Shown in pieces: positions 1 to 10,400 of a stretch of DNA of 64,000 nt (its first letter is position 1; each line of letters begins with the position of its first letter). A program made the translations under genes and the position numbers. A model generated the notes under the pieces. It was given only the letters and a program-made list of their open reading frames with translations. It ran no database searches and was not told the DNA's origin. The stretch is from Erwinia typographi (GTDB lineage: Bacteria; Pseudomonadota; Gammaproteobacteria; Enterobacterales; Enterobacteriaceae): NCBI RefSeq assembly GCF_000773975.1, contig NZ_JRUQ01000029.1, forward strand, positions 90,235-154,234, given 5' to 3'.

Positions 1-544
1 GAGAATTAAACCTGACGACAGCTGGCGCTGGTTTTTCGATGCAGAACACGATCGCATGATGCTGGATCTGGCTGACGGTATGCTGTTTCGTTCGCGCTTC
101 CCCCGCAAGATGCTGACGCCGGATGCTTTTGATACTTCAGGGTTTTGTGTCGACGACGCGGCGCTGTTCTTCACCTTTGAAGAGAATTGCCGCCGCTGTG
201 AACTGAATGCGGACCAGCGTGCTGAACTGGTGCTGAACGCGCTGGTTGCCTGCCGCTTCCTTAAGCCGCTGATGCCAAAGAGCTGGCATTTTGAGACGCA
301 CCGCCACGGCGGCTGGGCGCCAGCCGAAGGCGAGTTAGTTACCGTGCAGCTGTGTGAAAATGGTGAGCAGGCCGCACTGCTGGTGGTTGAAAGCGGAGAA
401 AGTGCCGCGCTCTGCCTGCTGGCGCAGCCCCAGCTGACCCTCGCCGGGCGTGGCATGGTGCTTGGCGACGCGATTAAAGTCATGAACGATCGTTTACAGC
501 CGCGGCAGCAGTCCCAGTCGCTGCCGTATGCCCGAGCCGTTTAA
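1..544 (+). CDS. zapC: ZapC cell-division protein (start codon cut by window edge)
   Basis: FtsZ-ring-associated cytoplasmic protein that promotes lateral interaction of FtsZ filaments. The reading frame is open from base 2, beginning Arg-Ile-Lys-Pro-Asp-Asp as in E. coli ZapC (YcbW). Base 1 is therefore the last base of the ATG, and only two bases of the gene are missing. About 180 residues are visible, the usual family length. Recognisable blocks are the N-terminal [16 protein letters not shown] stretch, [13 protein letters not shown], and [18 protein letters not shown] near the C-terminus. The gene converges with ycbX seven bases away. Identification rests on remembered similarity along the whole length. 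Confidence 0.93.
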   Translation, partial: RIKPDDSWRWFFDAEHDRMMLDLADGMLFRSRFPRKMLTPDAFDTSGFCVDDAALFFTFEENCRRCELNADQRAELVLNALVACRFLKPLMPKSWHFETHRHGGWAPAEGELVTVQLCENGEQAALLVVESGESAALCLLAQPQLTLAGRGMVLGDAIKVMNDRLQPRQQSQSLPYARAV

Positions 545-551
545 TCCTGTT

Positions 552-1664
552 CTACTGCGTCAGAACCAGGTCGCTGGCTGGAATGCAGCTACAGCTGAGT
601 ATTCTGCCGTTATCCTGAACGGCTCCTTGCTTCATTGGGCTGACCTCACCTGAAACCAGCGTCAGGTGGCAGCTGCCGCAGATCCCGGCGCGACAGGAGT
701 AGGGGATGCGATAGCCCTGCATTTCCAGCTGCTCCAGCAAAACCTGCTGATTGTTACCGCTGAAGGTTTCCCCCTGCCAACTGATGGCGACGCGCTTCGC
801 GCTGCTGCTTACTACCTCTACCGATTCCGTCACTTGTCCTGCGCCGTAAGGGCGCGGCGGCTTGGCGGACAGTACCTGAAGCTCGTCTCCGACCCGCAGA
901 ATGCCGCTGCTGCGGGCAATCAGATTGAGGCCAAAATCAATATCCCCGCTGCCATCCGCTGCGGTGCGAAACTTTTGCAGCGTGGCCAGCGGCTCGCCGC
1001 CCGGATGTTTGCGGCCGCGTTCCGGGCTGACCGTCGTCAGCACGCAGCGGCTACAGGGCTTGGGCACGTCAAACAGGATTTCGCCGATGCGCACTGTCGA
1101 CCAGCTGTCTTCGGCCCAGCGCGCTGCGCCGGTGACCACAAGATTTGGCCGGAACTGCTCCAGCTTGACGCCCGCCGGGCAGCGCTGGCGCAAATCCTGT
1201 AAGGACGCTTCGTTGATCAGCAGAAAAGGGAAGCCGTCGGCGAAGCCTAGCGGCACCTGCCCGAAACGTTTTACCCGTCGCGTCATCTCAGGCCCGACCC
1301 AGCGCAGCTGAACGGCACGCGGGAAGAAGCCGCTGAGCCACTGATTAATCGCCTCCGGCGCAATCTGCGAGGTGAAAATATTTCCCCAGACTTCGGTCGG
1401 CGCGGCTTCATCTGAGAAGTCCGCCAGTCGGACAGTGGCGCTGGTGCCGTCCGGCGCAGAAAGAAACAGACCTTCAGGGGTCAGGGCTGGCGTGAACAGC
1501 ACCATCTCCGGGTACTGACGTGCGGTAATAAAAGTGCCATCGGGCGTGGTGATCATAAAGACACGGTCAAAGGCCAGCCCACTCTCCAGCGCCTGCGCAT
1601 GCGAAACCTGCATCCCCCGCAGCGATTTCACCGGATGGATAAACAGACGAGACAGGCTGATCAT
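552..1664 (-). CDS. ycbX: YcbX, MOSC-domain and 2Fe-2S protein
   Basis: Molybdenum-cofactor-dependent protein that, in E. coli, detoxifies N-hydroxylated base analogues such as 6-hydroxylaminopurine. The protein has 370 residues (E. coli 369). An N-terminal MOSC beta-barrel and MOSC domain (about residues 1-270) include the Cys-bearing [13 protein letters not shown] segment expected to ligate Moco. The C-terminal plant-type ferredoxin domain carries the 2Fe-2S cysteines in [11 protein letters not shown] and a final Cys in ILSCSC. The start ATG follows a good GGAGG. The electron donor is probably CysJ, as known in E. coli; that is not visible here. The gene is transcribed towards zapC and divergent from rlmL. 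Confidence 0.93.
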   Translation of the reverse strand: MISLSRLFIHPVKSLRGMQVSHAQALESGLAFDRVFMITTPDGTFITARQYPEMVLFTPALTPEGLFLSAPDGTSATVRLADFSDEAAPTEVWGNIFTSQIAPEAINQWLSGFFPRAVQLRWVGPEMTRRVKRFGQVPLGFADGFPFLLINEASLQDLRQRCPAGVKLEQFRPNLVVTGAARWAEDSWSTVRIGEILFDVPKPCSRCVLTTVSPERGRKHPGGEPLATLQKFRTAADGSGDIDFGLNLIARSSGILRVGDELQVLSAKPPRPYGAGQVTESVEVVSSSAKRVAISWQGETFSGNNQQVLLEQLEMQGYRIPYSCRAGICGSCHLTLVSGEVSPMKQGAVQDNGRILSCSCIPASDLVLTQ

Positions 1665-1810
1665 AAGGCCTCCAGCTAACTAAATGAGGAAAAAAGGCTT
1701 TGCAGGCAAGAAAAGCGGCGGGGTGCCTGGCGAAAAGAAGCTAACTTTATGACATGTGCCCGTGATTAGCTATAATGCGCAGCAATTTTCTGAAGACGAT
1801 AAGTGACGCT

Positions 1811-3928
1811 ATGAATTCTCTGTTTGCCAGTACGGCGCGTGGGCTCGAAGAGCTGTTAAAAAGTGAACTGGAAGCGATGGGGGCTCAGGCCTGCCAGGTC
1901 GTCCAGGGCGGCGTACATTATCAGGGTGACGATCGTCTGATGTACCAGAGTTTGATGTGGAGCCGCCTGGCCTCGCGCATCCTGCTGCCGCTGACCGAAT
2001 GCGGCGTTTACAGCGATCTGGATCTCTATCTGGGCGTGCAGGCTATCGACTGGCCGGCGATGTTTGGCAGCGATAAAACCTTTGCCGTGCACTTCAGCGG
2101 CCTCAATGAGGTGATCCGCAACAGCCAGTACGGCGCGCTGAAGGTCAAAGACGCCATTGTCGACAGCTTTACCCGTAAAAATCTGCCGCGTCCGGATGTG
2201 GATCGCGAGCAGCCGGATATCCGCGTCAACGTCTGGCTGAATAAAGACACTGCCAGCATTGCTCTGGATCTGAGCGGAGCCGGTCTGCACCAGCGCGGCT
2301 ACCGTCAGCAAACGGGCCTTGCCCCGCTGAAGGAGAACCTGGCGGCGGCTATCGTACTGCGTTCGGGCTGGCAGGCAGGAACGCCGCTGGTCGATCCGCT
2401 GTGCGGATCGGGAACGCTGCTGATCGAAGCCGCGATGATCGCCAGCGATCGTGCGCCAGGCCTGCACCGTCAGCACTGGGGGTTTACCGGCTGGGCCAAA
2501 TTTGACGAGGCGCTGTGGCGTGAAGCGATCGCCGAGGCGCAGGTGCGCGCTAAGCGCGGGCTGCAGGAAACGACCTCGCGCTTTTATGGCTATGACATCG
2601 ATTCACGGGTGATTGAGCTTGCGCGCGCCAATGCCCGCCGCGCTGGCCTGGCCGGGGTAATTAGCTTTGGCGTGCAGGATGTGCTGAAGCTGACCAATCC
2701 GCTGCCGGAAGGCCCAACGGGCACGGTGCTCAGCAATCCGCCATACGGCGAGCGTCTGGAAAGTGAACCGGCGCTGATTGCGCTGCACAGCCAGCTGGGC
2801 AGGCTGATGAAAAGCCACTTCGGCGGCTGGAACCTGTCGCTGTTCAGCGCCTCTCCAGAGCTACTGAGCTGTCTGCAACTGCGTGCGGATCGTCAGTTCA
2901 AGGCGAAGAATGGCCCGCTGGACTGCGTGCAAAAAAATTATCAGCTGGCGGTGAATTCTGCCGCAGGCGCGGGCGGGCAAATTGCCGAAGATTATGCTAA
3001 CCGCCTGCGCAAAAACCTGAAGAAACTGGAAAAATGGGCGCGTCAGGAAGGCCTCGAATGCTACCGTCTCTATGATGCGGATCTGCCTGACTATAATGTT
3101 GCGGTCGATCGCTATGGCGACTGGATCGTGGTGCAGGAGTATGCGCCGCCAAAAACCATCGAACCGGCGAAGGCTCGTCAGCGCCTGTTTGATGTCATTA
3201 CCGCCACGCTCAGCGTGCTGGATCTGCCGTCTGATAAGCTGGTGCTGAAAACCCGCGAAAGGCAGAAAGGCAAAAGTCAGTATCAGAAACTGGGCGAAAA
3301 GGGCGATTTCTTTGAGGTCTCCGAGTTTAACGCCAAAATGTGGGTTAATCTGACCGATTATCTGGATACCGGGCTGTTCCTCGATCACCGTATTGCCCGT
3401 AAAATGCTCGGCCAGATGAGTAAGGGGAAAGATTTCCTCAATCTGTTCGCCTATACCGGCAGCGCCAGCGTTCACGCGGGCCTGGGCGGCGCGCGCAGCA
3501 CCACGACGGTGGATATGTCCCGTACCTATCTTGAGTGGGCGGAGCGTAACCTGCGTCTGAACGGCCTGACTGGCCGCCAGCATCGCCTGATGCAGGCCGA
3601 CTGTCTGAGCTGGCTGCGTGAATCGAACGAGCAGTTCGACCTGATCTTTATCGATCCGCCGACCTTCTCCAACTCCAGGCGTATGGAAGAGAGCTTTGAC
3701 GTACAGCGCGACCATCTGCTGCTGATGAAAGATTTGAAAAGGCTGCTGCGTAAAGGCGGCACCATGATGTTTTCCAACAACAAGCGCGGTTTCAAAATGG
3801 ACCACGAGGGTCTGGCCGGACTGAATCTTGCTGCGCAGGATATTACCGCCAAAACTCAGTCGCAGGATTTTGCCCGCAATCGTCAAATTCATAACTGCTG
3901 GCTGATTACCCACGCCGGTAAGGAATAA
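1811..3928 (+). CDS. rlmL: Bifunctional 23S rRNA methyltransferase RlmKL
   Basis: Fused methyltransferase making m2G2445 (RlmL half) and m7G2069 (RlmK half) on 23S rRNA, with SAM as donor. From the N-terminus there is a THUMP domain, then the RlmL methyltransferase with the SAM loop DPLCGSGTL and catalytic NPPYGE, then the RlmK half with the SAM loop [11 protein letters not shown] and DPPTFSNS. The open frame extends upstream to 1775. The ATG at 1811 (Met-Asn-Ser-Leu-Phe-Ala-Ser) is chosen because it matches the E. coli N-terminus and gives 705 residues against 702. The gene lies six bases upstream of uup and may be co-transcribed with it. Confidence 0.96.
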   Translation: MNSLFASTARGLEELLKSELEAMGAQACQVVQGGVHYQGDDRLMYQSLMWSRLASRILLPLTECGVYSDLDLYLGVQAIDWPAMFGSDKTFAVHFSGLNEVIRNSQYGALKVKDAIVDSFTRKNLPRPDVDREQPDIRVNVWLNKDTASIALDLSGAGLHQRGYRQQTGLAPLKENLAAAIVLRSGWQAGTPLVDPLCGSGTLLIEAAMIASDRAPGLHRQHWGFTGWAKFDEALWREAIAEAQVRAKRGLQETTSRFYGYDIDSRVIELARANARRAGLAGVISFGVQDVLKLTNPLPEGPTGTVLSNPPYGERLESEPALIALHSQLGRLMKSHFGGWNLSLFSASPELLSCLQLRADRQFKAKNGPLDCVQKNYQLAVNSAAGAGGQIAEDYANRLRKNLKKLEKWARQEGLECYRLYDADLPDYNVAVDRYGDWIVVQEYAPPKTIEPAKARQRLFDVITATLSVLDLPSDKLVLKTRERQKGKSQYQKLGEKGDFFEVSEFNAKMWVNLTDYLDTGLFLDHRIARKMLGQMSKGKDFLNLFAYTGSASVHAGLGGARSTTTVDMSRTYLEWAERNLRLNGLTGRQHRLMQADCLSWLRESNEQFDLIFIDPPTFSNSRRMEESFDVQRDHLLLMKDLKRLLRKGGTMMFSNNKRGFKMDHEGLAGLNLAAQDITAKTQSQDFARNRQIHNCWLITHAGKE

Positions 3929-3934
3929 CGTTTT

Positions 3935-5842
3935 ATGTCATTAATCAGTATTCATGGTGCGTATCTCTCCTTCAGTGATGCCCCGTTGTTGGATAATACG
4001 GAACTGCACATTGAAGAGAATGAGCGGGTCTGTCTGGTGGGTCGTAACGGCGCGGGGAAATCCACGCTGATGAAAATCATCAATCGCGAGCAGCCGCTGG
4101 ATGATGGCCGCATCATTTACGAGCAGGATCTGATTGTCGCGCGCTTGCAGCAGGACCCTCCGCGTAATGTGAAGGGGTCCGTCTATGACTTTGTCGCGGA
4201 AGGCGTGGACGAGCAGGCCGACTACCTGAAGGCCTACCACGCCATTTCTCACCTGGTGATGACCGATCCGAGTGAAAAAAACCTGAATGAGATGGGACGC
4301 CTGCAGACGATTCTGGACCACCAAAACCTGTGGCAACTTGAAAGCCGCATTCACGATGTCCTCAAGCAGATTGGTCTGGACGCCGATGCGCCGCTCTCCT
4401 CACTGTCCGGCGGCTGGCTGCGTAAGGCAGCGCTGGGGCGCGCGCTGGTCAGTAACCCGCGAGTACTGATGCTCGATGAGCCGACTAACCACCTGGACAT
4501 TGAAACTATCGACTGGCTGGAAGGCTTCCTGAAAACCTTCCAGGGCAGCATTATTTTTATCTCGCACGACCGTTCGTTTATCCGCAATATGGCTACCCGT
4601 ATTGTCGACCTCGATCGCGGTAAGCTGGTTTCCTGGCCTGGCGATTACGATCAGTACCTGCTGAGCAAAGAAGAGGCGCTGCGCGTTGAGGAGATGCAAA
4701 ACGCGGAGTTCGATCGCAAGCTGGCGCAGGAAGAAGTGTGGATACGTCAGGGCATCAAGGCCCGTCGTACCCGTAACGAAGGCCGCGTTCGCGCCCTGAA
4801 GGCGCTCCGTCGCGAGCGTTCCGAACGCCGTGAAGTGATGGGCAAAGCCAATATGCAGGTGGAAGAGGCGAGCCGCTCAGGCAAGATTGTGTTTGAGATG
4901 GAGAACGTCAACTACAGCATTGCTGGCAAACAGCTGGTGCGGAATTTCTCTGCCCAGGTACAGCGCGGTGATAAAATTGCGCTGATTGGCGCCAACGGCT
5001 GCGGTAAAACCACCCTGCTGAAGCTGATGCTGGACCAGCTGAAAGCCGACAGCGGCCGCGTGCACATCGGCACTAAGCTGGAAGTGGCTTATTTCGACCA
5101 GCACCGCGCCGAACTCGACCCGGATCGCACGGTAATGGATAACCTGGCGGAAGGTAAACAGGAAGTGATGGTGAACGGCAAGCCGCGCCACGTCCTTGGC
5201 TACCTGCAAGAGTTCCTGTTCCATCCTAAGCGCGCGATGACGCCGGTGCGCGCGTTGTCCGGCGGTGAGCGTAATCGCCTGCTGCTGGCCCGTCTGTTCC
5301 TGAAGCCCAGCAACCTGCTGATCCTCGATGAACCGACTAACGACCTGGACGTGGAAACGCTGGAGCTGCTGGAAGAGCTGATCGACGGTTATCAGGGCAC
5401 CGTGCTGCTGGTGAGCCACGATCGTCAGTTCGTCGATAACACCGTGACCGAATGCTGGATCTTCGAAGGCGACGGCGAGATCGGCGCTTTTGTTGGCGGC
5501 TATCACGATGCCCAGCTACAGCGTGCGGCTTACAAGCAAAATCGTTCAGTCAGTAAGGGCGCGTCGACTCCCCGTCAGGAAAATGTCAAAGCCGGACCGG
5601 AGAAACGCGCGGCGAATAAACTAAGCTATAACCTACAGCGTGAGCTGGAACAGCTGCCGCAAAAGATGGAACTCCTTGAAACTCAGCTGGAAACGCTGCA
5701 GGCTAAGGTGGCGGACGGCGACTTCTTCAGTCAGCCCCATGACGTTACCCAGCCGGTGCTGGATGCGTTGGCGGCAGCCGGGCAGGATCTGGAAACAGCG
5801 TTTGAACGCTGGGAATATCTGGAGTCGTTGAAAAACGGCTGA
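3935..5842 (+). CDS. uup: ABC-F ATPase Uup
   Basis: Soluble ABC-F family ATPase with no membrane domain. In E. coli it affects precise excision of transposons and acts on branched DNA intermediates and ribosomes. Its 635 residues match the family length. Two ABC domains are visible. The first has Walker A GRNGAGKST, signature LSGGWLRKA and Walker B LMLDEPTNHLD. The second has GANGCGKTT, LSGGERNRL and LILDEPTNDLD. The linker between them is charged, and a C-terminal Lys/Glu/Gln-rich coiled coil (about residues 560-635) is the DNA-binding region in E. coli Uup. It starts six bases after the rlmL stop codon. Confidence 0.96.
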   Translation: MSLISIHGAYLSFSDAPLLDNTELHIEENERVCLVGRNGAGKSTLMKIINREQPLDDGRIIYEQDLIVARLQQDPPRNVKGSVYDFVAEGVDEQADYLKAYHAISHLVMTDPSEKNLNEMGRLQTILDHQNLWQLESRIHDVLKQIGLDADAPLSSLSGGWLRKAALGRALVSNPRVLMLDEPTNHLDIETIDWLEGFLKTFQGSIIFISHDRSFIRNMATRIVDLDRGKLVSWPGDYDQYLLSKEEALRVEEMQNAEFDRKLAQEEVWIRQGIKARRTRNEGRVRALKALRRERSERREVMGKANMQVEEASRSGKIVFEMENVNYSIAGKQLVRNFSAQVQRGDKIALIGANGCGKTTLLKLMLDQLKADSGRVHIGTKLEVAYFDQHRAELDPDRTVMDNLAEGKQEVMVNGKPRHVLGYLQEFLFHPKRAMTPVRALSGGERNRLLLARLFLKPSNLLILDEPTNDLDVETLELLEELIDGYQGTVLLVSHDRQFVDNTVTECWIFEGDGEIGAFVGGYHDAQLQRAAYKQNRSVSKGASTPRQENVKAGPEKRAANKLSYNLQRELEQLPQKMELLETQLETLQAKVADGDFFSQPHDVTQPVLDALAAAGQDLETAFERWEYLESLKNG

Positions 5843-5863
5843 TGCTTAAGCAAGAGGTAGTTT

Positions 5864-7138
5864 ATGTGCTCATCGCACCACGCTGATCAATGGATGCTTT
5901 GCCCGCAGTGTGACCTGATGACGCAGTTGCCAGCCCTCAAGCCTGGCAGCAAAGCCAGCTGTCCGCGTTGTGAAGCGACGCTGACGGCAAGTTGGGAGGA
6001 GCCGCGAAGGCGGCCCACAGGCTATGCGCTGGCGGCGCTGTTTATGCTGGTTCTGGCTAACCTGTTTCCTTTCGTTAATATGCATGTGGCGGGGTTAAGC
6101 AGTGAAATCACGCTGATGCGCATTCCGCAGGTGATGGTTTCGGAAGATTACAGCAGCCTGGCAACGCTGTTTATGCTGTTTGTCCAGGCGGTGCCAGCCG
6201 TCTGTATGCTGATCATTCTGCTGCTGGTCAATTCTTTCCGCTTATCTCTTCCTGTTAAGCGGGGCATGGCCAGGGTTCTGTTTCAGATCAAAACCTGGGG
6301 AATGGCTGAAATCTTCCTCGCCGGGGTGCTGGTCAGCTTCGTTAAACTGATGGCCTACGGCAATATTGGCATCGGTAGCAGCTTTGTGCCGTGGTGCCTG
6401 TTCTGCATCCTGCAACTGAGGGCGTTTCAGTGCGTCGACCGGCGCTGGTTGTGGAACCATATCACGCCGCCGCCGGAATTGCCGAAAAAGCCGATACCCG
6501 CAATCAGCGGCATTCACCAGGGATTGCGATCCTGCCGCTGCTGTACCGCTATTCTGCCTGCCGAACAGTTTATCTGCCCTCGCTGCGGTAACGGTGGCCA
6601 TGCCCGCCGCAAGAACAGCCTGCAGTGGACGCTGGCGCTATTGATGACCTCAATTGTGCTCTATATCCCGGCCAATCTCATGCCAATCATGATCACCGAA
6701 GCTCTCGGGACGAAAATCACCTCAACCATTATGGCTGGCGTCGTGCTGCTGTGGAGTGAAGGATCGTTCCCGGTGGCGATGGTGATTTTTATTGCCAGCA
6801 TCATGGTGCCCTCGCTGAAAATGATCGCGATTGGCTGGCTGTGTTGGGACGCTAACGGCAAGGGGGATACGCGGCATGACAGTGAAAGGATGCACAAAAT
6901 TTACGAGGTGGTTGAGTTTGTCGGCCGCTGGTCGATGATTGACGTATTTGTGATTGCCGTGCTGTCTGCGCTGGTGCGTATGGGGCAGCTAATGAGTATT
7001 TATCCCGCGACGGGGGCGCTGCTGTTTGCCATGGTTGTTATTCTGACTATGTTCTCAGCGATGACCTTTGATTCCCGTCTGACCTGGGATCGTGTACGTG
7101 AAAAAAGTCTTGAGGAGCCAAGCATTGAAGGAAAATAA
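5864..7138 (+). CDS. pqiA: Intermembrane transport protein PqiA
   Basis: Inner-membrane component of the PqiABC system, which moves lipids between the inner and outer membranes and is induced by paraquat (SoxRS) in E. coli. The protein has 424 residues (E. coli 417). It has two repeated halves, each a CxxC zinc-ribbon pair (LCPQCD with CPRCEATL; CRCCTAILP with CPRCGNGG) followed by about four membrane helices. The motif FLAGVLVSFVKLMAYG is strongly conserved. The start ATG is preceded by AAGAGGTAG. The 3' end contains the ribosome binding site and start codon of pqiB, so the two genes are translationally coupled. Confidence 0.95.
   Translation: MCSSHHADQWMLCPQCDLMTQLPALKPGSKASCPRCEATLTASWEEPRRRPTGYALAALFMLVLANLFPFVNMHVAGLSSEITLMRIPQVMVSEDYSSLATLFMLFVQAVPAVCMLIILLLVNSFRLSLPVKRGMARVLFQIKTWGMAEIFLAGVLVSFVKLMAYGNIGIGSSFVPWCLFCILQLRAFQCVDRRWLWNHITPPPELPKKPIPAISGIHQGLRSCRCCTAILPAEQFICPRCGNGGHARRKNSLQWTLALLMTSIVLYIPANLMPIMITEALGTKITSTIMAGVVLLWSEGSFPVAMVIFIASIMVPSLKMIAIGWLCWDANGKGDTRHDSERMHKIYEVVEFVGRWSMIDVFVIAVLSALVRMGQLMSIYPATGALLFAMVVILTMFSAMTFDSRLTWDRVREKSLEEPSIEGK
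7111..7127 (+). promoter_or_regulatory. Ribosome binding site deciding a TTG start for pqiB
   Basis: GAGGAG at 7112-7117 lies seven bases before TTG 7125-7127, inside the last codons of pqiA. The longer reading from GTG 7092 lacks a comparable site. Starting at TTG 7125 gives 546 residues, the E. coli PqiB length, and an N-terminus (Lys-Glu-Asn-Asn-His-Gly-Val-Ala-Thr-Val-Glu) that lines up with E. coli. Confidence 0.7.
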
Positions 7139-8765
7139 TCACGGCGTGGCGACGGTTGAGAATATCAAGCGCTGGTCACCGGTCTGGATCATTCCCATTG
7201 TCACCGTTCTCATCGGTGCATGGATCCTGTTTTACCACTTTAGTCATCAGGGCCCGCTGGTCACGCTGATCACCACCAATGCGGAAGGTATTGAGGGCGG
7301 TAAAACCACCATCAAAAGCCGCAGCGTCGATGTAGGGACCGTGGAAAGCGCGGTACTGACCGATGACCTGCATCATGTTGAGATTACGGCTCGTCTTAAC
7401 GCTGGCATGGAAAAGCTGCTGAAGAATGATAGCGCGTTTTGGGTGGTGAAACCGGCAATTGGCCGCGAAGGGGTTACCGGGTTAGGCACGCTACTTTCGG
7501 GGGCTTACATTGAGCTGCAGCCTGGCACCAAAGGGGAGAAAAAAGAGCAGTATGATCTGCTGGACGCGCCACCGCTTGCGCCGTTAGATGCGAAGGGCAT
7601 CCGCATTACGCTGGACAGCGCCAAGGCGGGCCAGCTGAATCCTGGCGATCCGGTGCTGTTCCGTGGCTACCGCGTCGGGTCAGTGGAAACCAGCCACTTT
7701 GACGCTGACAAACGCATGATGACCTATCAGCTGTTTATCGCCGCGCCTTACGATCGCCTGGTGACCACCAACGTGCGGTTCTGGAAAGACAGCGGCATTG
7801 CTGTCGACATGTCCGCTTCCGGTATGAGGGTGGAGATGGGCTCTCTGACCACACTGTTCAGCGGAGGCGTCAGTTTCGACGTGCCTGACGGCTGGGAGCT
7901 GGGACAAATTGCGCAGAACAAGTCGGAATATAAGCTATTTGACGATCAGCGCAGTATTCAGGACTCGCTGTACACCGTGCATAAAGATTTCCTGATGTTC
8001 TTCAGCGACTCGATTCGCGGCCTGCAGCCGGGCGCGCCAGTCGAATTCCGCGGCATCCGTCTGGGCACGGTGGCGGAGGTTCCCTTCAAGTCAAGAGAGA
8101 TTGCGCAGCAGTTGGATACGGATTACCGCATTCCGGTGCTGATCCGCATCGAACCCGATCGCTTTGAGAGCCTGCTGGGTAAAGACTTCAATATTGAGCA
8201 ACATTTGAAAGACGGCATCAAAAATGGTCTGAGGGCGTCGTTGAAATCGGCGAACCTGCTGACCGGATCGCTGTATATCGATCTCGATTTCTATCAAAAT
8301 GCGAAGCCGGTCACTGGCCCAACGCACCTTGCTAACTACGAGTTGATCCCAACGATGAGCGGCGGGCTGGCGCAGATCCAGCAGAAACTGATGGATGCGC
8401 TGGATAAGGTTAACAACCTGCCGATCAATCCGCTGCTGAATCAGGCTACGGGCACGCTGAAGGAGAGCCAGAAAACGATGCGCGAGCTGCAAAAAACGCT
8501 GGATAACATCAATCAGATCACCTCCAGCCAGTCGATGAAAGATCTGCCGCAGGATATGCAGAAAACGCTTCGCGAGCTGAACCGCAGCATGAAGGGCTTC
8601 CAGCCGGGATCGCCGGCGTACAGCAGGATGGTCGGTGATATGCAGCGGTTGGATCAGGTGATGCGCGAGCTGCAACCCGTGTTGAAAACCCTGAACAGTA
8701 AGAGCAATGCTCTGGTGTTTGAAGCGAAACCAGGACAAGACCCGCAGCCGAAGAGGGCGAAATAA
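7125..8765 (+). CDS. pqiB: MCE-domain tunnel protein PqiB
   Basis: Periplasm-spanning MCE protein anchored in the inner membrane by one N-terminal helix (about residues 18-40). In E. coli it forms a hexameric syringe-like tube bridging to the outer membrane for lipid transport. Three MCE domains follow the helix. The repeated GDPVLFRGYRVGSV and GAPVEFRGIRLGTV motifs mark domains two and three. A long C-terminal amphipathic helix (about residues 430-530) forms the needle. I place the start at TTG 7125, giving 546 residues as in E. coli; GTG 7092 would add 11. The stop TAA overlaps the pqiC ATG by one base. Confidence 0.93.
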   Translation: MKENNHGVATVENIKRWSPVWIIPIVTVLIGAWILFYHFSHQGPLVTLITTNAEGIEGGKTTIKSRSVDVGTVESAVLTDDLHHVEITARLNAGMEKLLKNDSAFWVVKPAIGREGVTGLGTLLSGAYIELQPGTKGEKKEQYDLLDAPPLAPLDAKGIRITLDSAKAGQLNPGDPVLFRGYRVGSVETSHFDADKRMMTYQLFIAAPYDRLVTTNVRFWKDSGIAVDMSASGMRVEMGSLTTLFSGGVSFDVPDGWELGQIAQNKSEYKLFDDQRSIQDSLYTVHKDFLMFFSDSIRGLQPGAPVEFRGIRLGTVAEVPFKSREIAQQLDTDYRIPVLIRIEPDRFESLLGKDFNIEQHLKDGIKNGLRASLKSANLLTGSLYIDLDFYQNAKPVTGPTHLANYELIPTMSGGLAQIQQKLMDALDKVNNLPINPLLNQATGTLKESQKTMRELQKTLDNINQITSSQSMKDLPQDMQKTLRELNRSMKGFQPGSPAYSRMVGDMQRLDQVMRELQPVLKTLNSKSNALVFEAKPGQDPQPKRAK

Positions 8766-9331
8766 TGATGAAATGGATACCTGTAGCGCTGGCGCTGGGG
8801 TTGTCTGCCTGTAGCAGCACCCCGGAAACAACTTACTATCAGCTGCCGGCGGCGGGTAACGCAGCGCCAGCCAGCGGTCTGGCGACAGGAAGCCGCCCGG
8901 CGGTGTTTGTTCAGCACGTTTCCGTACCTGATTACCTGGCGGGTAACGGCCTGGTTTATCAGAGCAGCGACGTGAAGTATGTGATTGCCGCCAGTAACCT
9001 GTGGGCCAGCCCGCTGGATCAGCAGCTACAGCAAACGCTGGTGAGCAATCTCAGCGCGGCGCTGCCGGGTTGGCTGGTTTCTGCCTCTCCTCTCGGGCAG
9101 CAGCAGGATACCCTCAACGTTAACGTAACGGGATTTCATGGACGTTATGACGGTCATGTGGTGATTAGCGGCGACTGGCTGCTGGAGCATCAGGGCCAGA
9201 TCGTCAAGCGCTCATTTGCCCTTACGCTGCCGCAGACGGAAGATGGGTACGATGCGTTGGTCAGAACGCTGGCGAAAGGGTGGCAGCAGGAAGCTGGCGA
9301 TATGGCAAATGCGATTCGAACCCTTAATTAA
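8765..9331 (+). CDS. pqiC: PqiC outer-membrane lipoprotein
   Basis: Lipoprotein of the ABC-type transport auxiliary (LptE-like DUF330) family that ties PqiB to the outer membrane. The 188-residue precursor has a lipobox Leu-Ser-Ala-Cys with the lipidated Cys at residue 16. The next mature residues are Ser-Ser-Thr, with no Asp at +2, which predicts outer-membrane sorting. The motif YYQLPA early in the mature protein and PLDQQLQQTLVSNL in the middle are family features. It overlaps pqiB by one base (TAATG), so the three pqi genes form one translationally coupled operon. A hairpin terminator follows. Confidence 0.93.
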   Translation: MMKWIPVALALGLSACSSTPETTYYQLPAAGNAAPASGLATGSRPAVFVQHVSVPDYLAGNGLVYQSSDVKYVIAASNLWASPLDQQLQQTLVSNLSAALPGWLVSASPLGQQQDTLNVNVTGFHGRYDGHVVISGDWLLEHQGQIVKRSFALTLPQTEDGYDALVRTLAKGWQQEAGDMANAIRTLN

Positions 9332-9352
9332 CTAAATTTAATCTTAAGCACT

Positions 9353-9402
9353 AAGCCTTTGATTGTCGAAATGTGAAATTTTCGGCGCTCGAAGGCTTTT
9401 TT
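9353..9402 (+). terminator. Terminator of the pqi operon
   Basis: AAGCCTT (9353-9359) pairs with AAGGCTT (9392-9398). Between them is a smaller CGAAA/TTTCG stem, and a T run follows. It lies 21 bases after the pqiC stop. Confidence 0.6.
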
Positions 9403-9612
9403 ATTGTTTAACAGCGAGTTGCTTAGCCGTTAAGCGGTTTTTTAAGCGTAAAGGTCGCCCCACACTGGCACAAATTTATGACATTGGCGTGAATTTTGCG
9501 CATTGATCTTTCGTCAGGTTGGCGTTAGAACTTAATAGTGGATGCACAGTGAGCGGCCACAGATTTCTTTCCACCAGATTCCACCTGACCTGAAGAGGGG
9601 ATTACAGGCATG

Positions 9613-9780
9613 ATGAAGAGACAGAAACGAGATCGGCTCGAACGGGCACATTCACGAGGTTATCAGGCCGGTATTACCGGACGCTCGAAAGAGATGTGTC
9701 CCTATCAATTAATTGATGCGAGATCTCACTGGTTGGGAGGTTGGCGACAAGCCATGGAGGACAGGACGATTACCGCGTAA
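9613..9780 (+). CDS. rmf: Ribosome modulation factor Rmf
   Basis: Small basic protein that dimerises 70S ribosomes into inactive 100S particles in stationary phase. The 55-residue product starts Met-Lys-Arg-Gln-Lys-Arg-Asp-Arg-Leu-Glu-Arg-Ala-His and contains GRSKEMCPYQ and WLGGWRQAMEDR, closely matching E. coli Rmf in sequence and length. Two adjacent ATG codons (9610 and 9613) are possible starts; the second gives the E. coli length. A GAGGGG ribosome site lies upstream. In E. coli, rmf is controlled by growth rate and ppGpp; no such signal was resolved here. A strong hairpin follows, and fabA converges from the other side. Confidence 0.95.
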   Translation: MKRQKRDRLERAHSRGYQAGITGRSKEMCPYQLIDARSHWLGGWRQAMEDRTITA

Positions 9781-9808
9781 TCTGACTGTTTAATGCAGTA
9801 AGGATGAG

Positions 9809-9838
9809 AACCTCCGCTAAAGCGGAGGTTTCCGTTTA
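9809..9838 (+). terminator. Terminator between rmf and fabA
   Basis: Perfect 10-bp stem AACCTCCGCT / AGCGGAGGTT with a two-base loop (9809-9830), followed by a short T-rich stretch. Placed between convergent genes, it can serve rmf and probably fabA too. Confidence 0.75.
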
Positions 9839-9843
9839 AGGCT

Positions 9844-10362
9844 TTAAAAAACCGTTGTATCTTTAAACAGGCCCACTTTCAAATCTGTAGCGGTATAGAT
9901 GACGTTACCGTCTACCAGCACTTCACCGTCTGCCACACCCATCACCAGCTTGCGGTTAATCACGCGTTTGAAGTGAATGCGGTAGGACACTTTTTTCGCG
10001 ACGGGTAGCACCTGGCCGGTGAACTTCACTTCACCCACGCCCAGCGCCCGACCTTTGCCTTCGGCGCCTAACCAGCCGAGGTAGAAGCCAACCAGCTGCC
10101 ACATGGCATCCAGACCCAGGCAGCCGGGCATAACCGGATCGCCAATAAAATGACAGCTGAAGAACCACAGGTCCGGATTGATATCCAGCTCGGCCTCAAC
10201 GAAACCTTTGCCGTAGTTACCGCCGTCTTCGGTCATTTTGACCACGCGGTCCATCATCAACATATTGCCTGACGGTAACGGTGGGCCTTCTGCACCGAAC
10301 AACTCACCACGACCAGAGGCAATCAGGTCTTCTTTTGTATAGGATTCGCGTTTATCTACCAT
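9844..10362 (-). CDS. fabA: 3-hydroxydecanoyl-ACP dehydratase/isomerase FabA
   Basis: Cytoplasmic dehydratase that also isomerises trans-2- to cis-3-decenoyl-ACP, the branch point of anaerobic unsaturated fatty acid synthesis. The 172 residues match E. coli FabA. The catalytic pair is visible as His71 (SCHFIGDP) and Asp85 ([10 protein letters not shown]), counting the start Met. The hot-dog fold helix [15 protein letters not shown] is intact. The upstream region carries recognisable FabR and FadR operator sequences, so regulation is probably as in E. coli (FadR activates, FabR represses). Confidence 0.97.
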   Translation of the reverse strand: MVDKRESYTKEDLIASGRGELFGAEGPPLPSGNMLMMDRVVKMTEDGGNYGKGFVEAELDINPDLWFFSCHFIGDPVMPGCLGLDAMWQLVGFYLGWLGAEGKGRALGVGEVKFTGQVLPVAKKVSYRIHFKRVINRKLVMGVADGEVLVDGNVIYTATDLKVGLFKDTTVF

Positions 10363-10400
10363 GTTCTCAATAAGCCTTATTTTAGTGAATCACGAAGGTT

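Noticed and set aside
2861..3913. 350-codon open frame on the minus strand within rlmL
   Set aside because: It is antisense to a well-conserved gene, has no similarity or ribosome site, and arises from GC-rich codon bias.
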